Translations under genes and position numbers: made by a program
Shown here: one piece after another, positions 33,170 through 35,350 of the stretch
Position numbering within the stretch: position 1 is the first letter of the stretch
Layout of the letters: every line of letters starts with the position of its first letter
The notes under the pieces: model-generated
The model's input: only the letters and a program-made list of their open reading frames with translations
Databases searched by the model: none
Told to the model about the DNA's origin: nothing
Assembly (NCBI GenBank): GCA_944364705.1
Contig: CALVWH010000003.1
Coordinates: 1 to 35,350, forward strand
Direction of reading: 5' to 3'
Source: an uncultured Bacilli bacterium
GTDB lineage: Bacteria; Bacillota_I; Bacilli_A; RF39; UBA660
DNA length: 35,350 nucleotides

Positions 33170-34665
33170 TAGTTTGCAAATAATACTTTATTTTCAAATA
33201 TAGCATGAATAGCTTCAAAAGGATTTATATTTCTTTTGATAGATGTTTTTATGATTGATAAGGCATCGGCAAAATCTTGTGCAACTTTTATACTTCTAAA
33301 TCCACCCGATATTTTAGTTTTATTTTTGAATATTCTTAAATCCCTTTCACTTAAGTTATCATCAAAAGGTACTTTAAAATTTTCTATAAAATACAAATGA
33401 TTTTGCTTATATTTTACCAATCTATTATATAATGGTTTAGCTTTTTGTATTCTATAATATGAAGATTTTATTTGCTTGTTTTCTTCTTTGGCTAGTTTTA
33501 GGATTTTATCATATTCATTTTGATATTCTTTTACTTTGTCATCAGAAAATCTTGTTAATCCATACTCTATTGCTATCTTTCTTGTATTATTCATTCTAAA
33601 GATGAAATCATACATTAAAAGTGGCCATTTTGTATCTGGTATATTTTCCATAAGTTCCATTAAATATCTTCCTAAATGAATGTTACATTCATAATTTTTA
33701 CTTCCATAACTATACAAAGTAGTATCATGATCTCCCATTATTCCACCACAAAATTTCGGAAGGATATTATCTTCTTTTATTGGATTATGTCCTTTATTTT
33801 TATGAACTTTATAAACTACATTCCCTTCATTACTATAATTTCTTATATATAATTTTTTCTTATTGAATTTTGTTCCTGTTTCATCAGTAAAACCGGTTGT
33901 TCCATTTAAAAAATTATTCTCTAAATTTCTTATGGTTTCTTGGCTTTTCTTTCCAAATTCTTTTACGAAATTTACGAGTGTCCCATTACAAATATTATAA
34001 ACGTTATTTGTTACCACACGAAAGAAATCACTTAATCTATCATAAGCGATTACATTATAACAACCTAAATGGATGGATAATGTTTTTATACTGTTTCCAT
34101 ATGTCACATCTGTATAAAATTCCTTTGGTAATTTTTCTTTAGAGTTCTTATTATACTTGAATATATGTTTTTCAATATATGGTCTAATTTCTAATTCATA
34201 TCTATATTTTACTAAAGGTTCTTTCGAGGAATTTCCTTTTATTGTATGAATAATTTCTCTTACTTCAATTTTGTTTTCATCAATTAATTTCTCGACATCT
34301 TTTTTACTTAAATTATGTCCTTGATGATTGTACTGCCCACCAGGCTTTTTACCTGTTTTCGTTCGATAATTATATAAATTTGCTCCTGTTTTCTTTTTAG
34401 GAGTAACAATATTAGTTGATGATGGTTTACTAGAATTTTTACTGTTTTTATTATTTTGATTTTTTAATCTATCTATTTCATTTAATAATAATTCAATTTT
34501 CTTTTCTTTTTCTTGGATAGTTTTGTTTAGTTTTTCAATTTCTAAATTTAAATTATAAATAGTTAGAGATTGAGTCTTATTTTCTTTTAATAAAAAATCT
34601 AATTTTTTATTTAGTTTTTCAAATTCATTAAATAAATTTGCTTGATAATTTGTTGTTCTTCCCAT
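33169..34665 (-). CDS. IS66-family transposase (TnpC)
   Basis: 498 residues, apparently intact. Residues 15-70 form a leucine-rich coiled coil, followed by the family KNSKNSSKPSST stretch and TGKKPGGQ. The DDE triad is D261 (GFTDETG), D312 or D314 (MGDHD) and E440 (LSERDLR), followed by KNKTKISGGFRS as in all IS66 transposases. The gene stands alone, as in the ISBst12-type subgroup. The minus-strand TGATAAAAT upstream is a likely extended -10. Confidence 0.95.
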   Translation of the reverse strand: MGRTTNYQANLFNEFEKLNKKLDFLLKENKTQSLTIYNLNLEIEKLNKTIQEKEKKIELLLNEIDRLKNQNNKNSKNSSKPSSTNIVTPKKKTGANLYNYRTKTGKKPGGQYNHQGHNLSKKDVEKLIDENKIEVREIIHTIKGNSSKEPLVKYRYELEIRPYIEKHIFKYNKNSKEKLPKEFYTDVTYGNSIKTLSIHLGCYNVIAYDRLSDFFRVVTNNVYNICNGTLVNFVKEFGKKSQETIRNLENNFLNGTTGFTDETGTKFNKKKLYIRNYSNEGNVVYKVHKNKGHNPIKEDNILPKFCGGIMGDHDTTLYSYGSKNYECNIHLGRYLMELMENIPDTKWPLLMYDFIFRMNNTRKIAIEYGLTRFSDDKVKEYQNEYDKILKLAKEENKQIKSSYYRIQKAKPLYNRLVKYKQNHLYFIENFKVPFDDNLSERDLRIFKNKTKISGGFRSIKVAQDFADALSIIKTSIKRNINPFEAIHAIFENKVLFAN

Positions 34666-34712
34666 TTATAATCACTATCCTTAAGCTATTTTTATTTTCT
34701 CATATTTTATCA

Positions 34713-34739
34713 AAAAAAGCAGCTATCTTTACGCTACTT
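34713..34739 (-). terminator. Hairpin upstream of the transposase gene
   Basis: On the minus strand AGTAGC and GCTGCT pair (one wobble), followed by a T run. It lies between the right IS end and the transposase promoter and would block readthrough from outside. Confidence 0.5.
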
Positions 34740-34768
34740 TTGACATTTATTTTTATTTTTTATTATCT

Positions 34769-34786
34769 ATAGTCTGAATAGTTACA
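34769..34786 (-). repeat. Right terminal inverted repeat of the IS66 element
   Basis: Exact inverse of 33109-33126. Confidence 0.9.
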
Positions 34787-34813
34787 AATAATCCACATTT
34801 TTATAAAAAACTC

Positions 34814-34842
34814 TTGACAAAATTATATAAAAACAATAAAGT
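34814..34842 (+). promoter_or_regulatory. Promoter of the 51-residue peptide
   Basis: TTGACA (34814-34819), a 17-base spacer and TAAAGT (34837-34842). The -35 is perfect. Confidence 0.5.
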
Positions 34843-34873
34843 ATATATCAACTTGTTGGAGGTGTATTGATTT

Positions 34874-35029
34874 ATGATTGAAAGTGTATATAAAAAGAAT
34901 TCTATTTTCAAAGAATTTTCGATTTTAACTTATACTACAATTAAAGCTATAAATTATAATAATATTTTTAGTTTAGATTTATCATCACAATCTGACAATA
35001 TGAATTTCAAATCGGTGGTTAAAAAATAG
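34874..35029 (+). CDS. Small peptide of 51 residues, unknown
   Basis: Starts at ATG 34874, 9 bases after GGAGGTG, and ends at TAG 35027 inside a strong terminator. The product begins MIESVYKKNSIFKEFS and ends NMNFKSVVKK; no signal or membrane segment is seen. Promoter, ribosome site, ORF and terminator all fit together, so this is probably a real unit, but no relative is recognised. It could also be the leader of a small RNA. Confidence 0.5.
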   Translation: MIESVYKKNSIFKEFSILTYTTIKAINYNNIFSLDLSSQSDNMNFKSVVKK

Positions 35030-35056
35030 CGATTGTATTTTTTAGCCACCCTTTTT
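35014..35056 (+). terminator. Strong terminator overlapping the end of the small peptide gene
   Basis: Arms at 35014-35028 and 35036-35050 pair over 15 bp with one wobble (GGTGG at one end, CCACC at the other) around a 7-base loop, then CTTTTTG. Confidence 0.85.
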
Positions 35057-35204
35057 GTTAGATAGTGTGAAAAGTTTTATGGAAAACAAGATACACTAGA
35101 CAAAAATGATGTTAAGATGAAAATCTTGATATAAAACTATCAAAAAAAGATAGAAAAATGATCTTTGACAATAGAATTAATAAAAAAAGGTATGATGAAA
35201 ACAA
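35057..35204. other. Decayed-looking stretch without an intact gene
   Basis: Short protein-like runs appear in two plus-strand frames: EKFYGKQDTLDKNDVK from about 35069, then, one base shifted, DENLDIKLSKKDRKM, which stays open to a TAA near 35236. This may be a frameshifted gene remnant next to the IS, but no family is recognised. Confidence 0.25.
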
Positions 35205-35234
35205 GTTAAGAATAATATTTTTAAAAAATAATAC

Positions 35235-35350
35235 TTAACAATAAATGTCAGAATATTTATAACCAAGATTTAAAAGTTCAATCCATTTATTAGGCATATT
35301 AGAAATACCATTTAGTTCATCCAGTTGTACTGGAGTATTCCAGTTAAGAG
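35235..35350 (-). CDS. 3' end of an unrecognised minus-strand gene (partial)
   Basis: The frame stays open from the right window edge to TAA at 35235-35237, giving at least 37 residues that include WNTPVQLDELNGISNMP and end GYKYSDIYC. The composition looks protein-like (three Trp/Tyr-rich turns), but I recognise no family. An imperfect inverted repeat GTTAAG...CTTAAC (35205-35239) just past the stop may be its terminator. Confidence 0.4.
   Translation of the reverse strand, partial: LNWNTPVQLDELNGISNMPNKWIELLNLGYKYSDIYC

Larger units (their letters stand above)
33110..34785 (-). mobile_element. IS66-family insertion sequence, single-gene type
   Basis: A 1676-bp element bounded by perfect 18-bp inverted repeats, with one gene (tnpC-like) on the minus strand and no tnpA or tnpB. 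AAAT occurs on both sides (33106-33109 and 34786-34789), compatible with a short target duplication; the 8-bp duplication usual for IS66 is not seen. Hairpins stand at both inner ends (33140-33169 and 34713-34739). The intact ends and gene suggest recent arrival. Confidence 0.9.

Noticed and set aside
33897..34142. An 81-codon plus-strand frame across the transposase gene.
   Set aside because: It is antisense to the transposase, lacks a ribosome site and looks like a shadow.
33101..34794. An 8-bp target duplication around the IS66 element.
   Set aside because: The flanking 8-mers differ in every alignment I tried; only AAAT matches, in A-rich DNA.
1..35350. CRISPR arrays, tRNA or rRNA genes.
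   Set aside because: No regularly spaced repeats and no cloverleaf or rRNA-like stretches were seen by eye.

Overview
The window is a strongly AT-rich bacterial chromosome segment. Its backbone is the S10-spc-alpha ribosomal protein superoperon in the Bacillus-like order (rpsJ to rplQ, with secY, adk, map, infA and rpmJ inside). The zinc-type S14, zinc-LID adenylate kinase, AGGAGG-type ribosome sites, the rpsF-ssb-rpsR cluster and the ABC-ABC-truA tail all point to a low-GC Firmicute. The missing rpmD (L30) and the reduced, eroded accessory genes suggest a lineage near the Mollicutes, Erysipelotrichia or uncultured gut Bacilli such as RF39. TGG is used for Trp and TGA as a stop, so the standard bacterial code applies. 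Placement is inference; no 16S gene is present.

Layout. 1-3234: ychF, a sugar-nucleotidyltransferase-like gene, then rpsF-ssb-rpsR behind a promoter and a leader that can hide the rpsF ribosome site. 3254-4780: a membrane-anchored polysaccharide deacetylase with Ig-like repeats, its terminator overlapping the S10 promoter. 4775-18908: the ribosomal superoperon, about 14 kb of tightly packed genes ending in a clean terminator after rplQ. 19055-25880: an accessory block in the place where Firmicutes usually carry ecfA directly after rplQ. It holds a 1522-residue repeat protein of unknown function, an overlapping ProA-like gene without a recognisable catalytic cysteine, a short-chain dehydrogenase, and a tiny thioredoxin-like protein that seems to start at ATT. 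25889-28257: two ABC ATPases at the ecfA1-ecfA2 position that have lost key motifs, no ecfT, then truA. 28266-33141: a membrane-anchored protein, a CmpB-type membrane protein, a patatin-like lipase with an apparently leaderless promoter, a kinase-like protein, a NifU-type scaffold and an S1-domain protein. 33110-34785: a complete single-gene IS66-family element with perfect 18-bp ends, apparently inserted inside the stop codon of the S1 gene. 34814-35350: a free-standing cassette for a 51-residue peptide, decayed-looking DNA, and the 3' end of a minus-strand gene running off the window.

The ribosomal genes form one production unit for ribosome subunits, RNA polymerase alpha, the Sec channel and protein maturation. 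The most unusual parts are the giant repeat protein operon, the eroded EcfA pair without EcfT, the ATT-start thioredoxin-like gene, the leaderless patatin gene and the IS66 insertion that swapped the end of the S1 protein.
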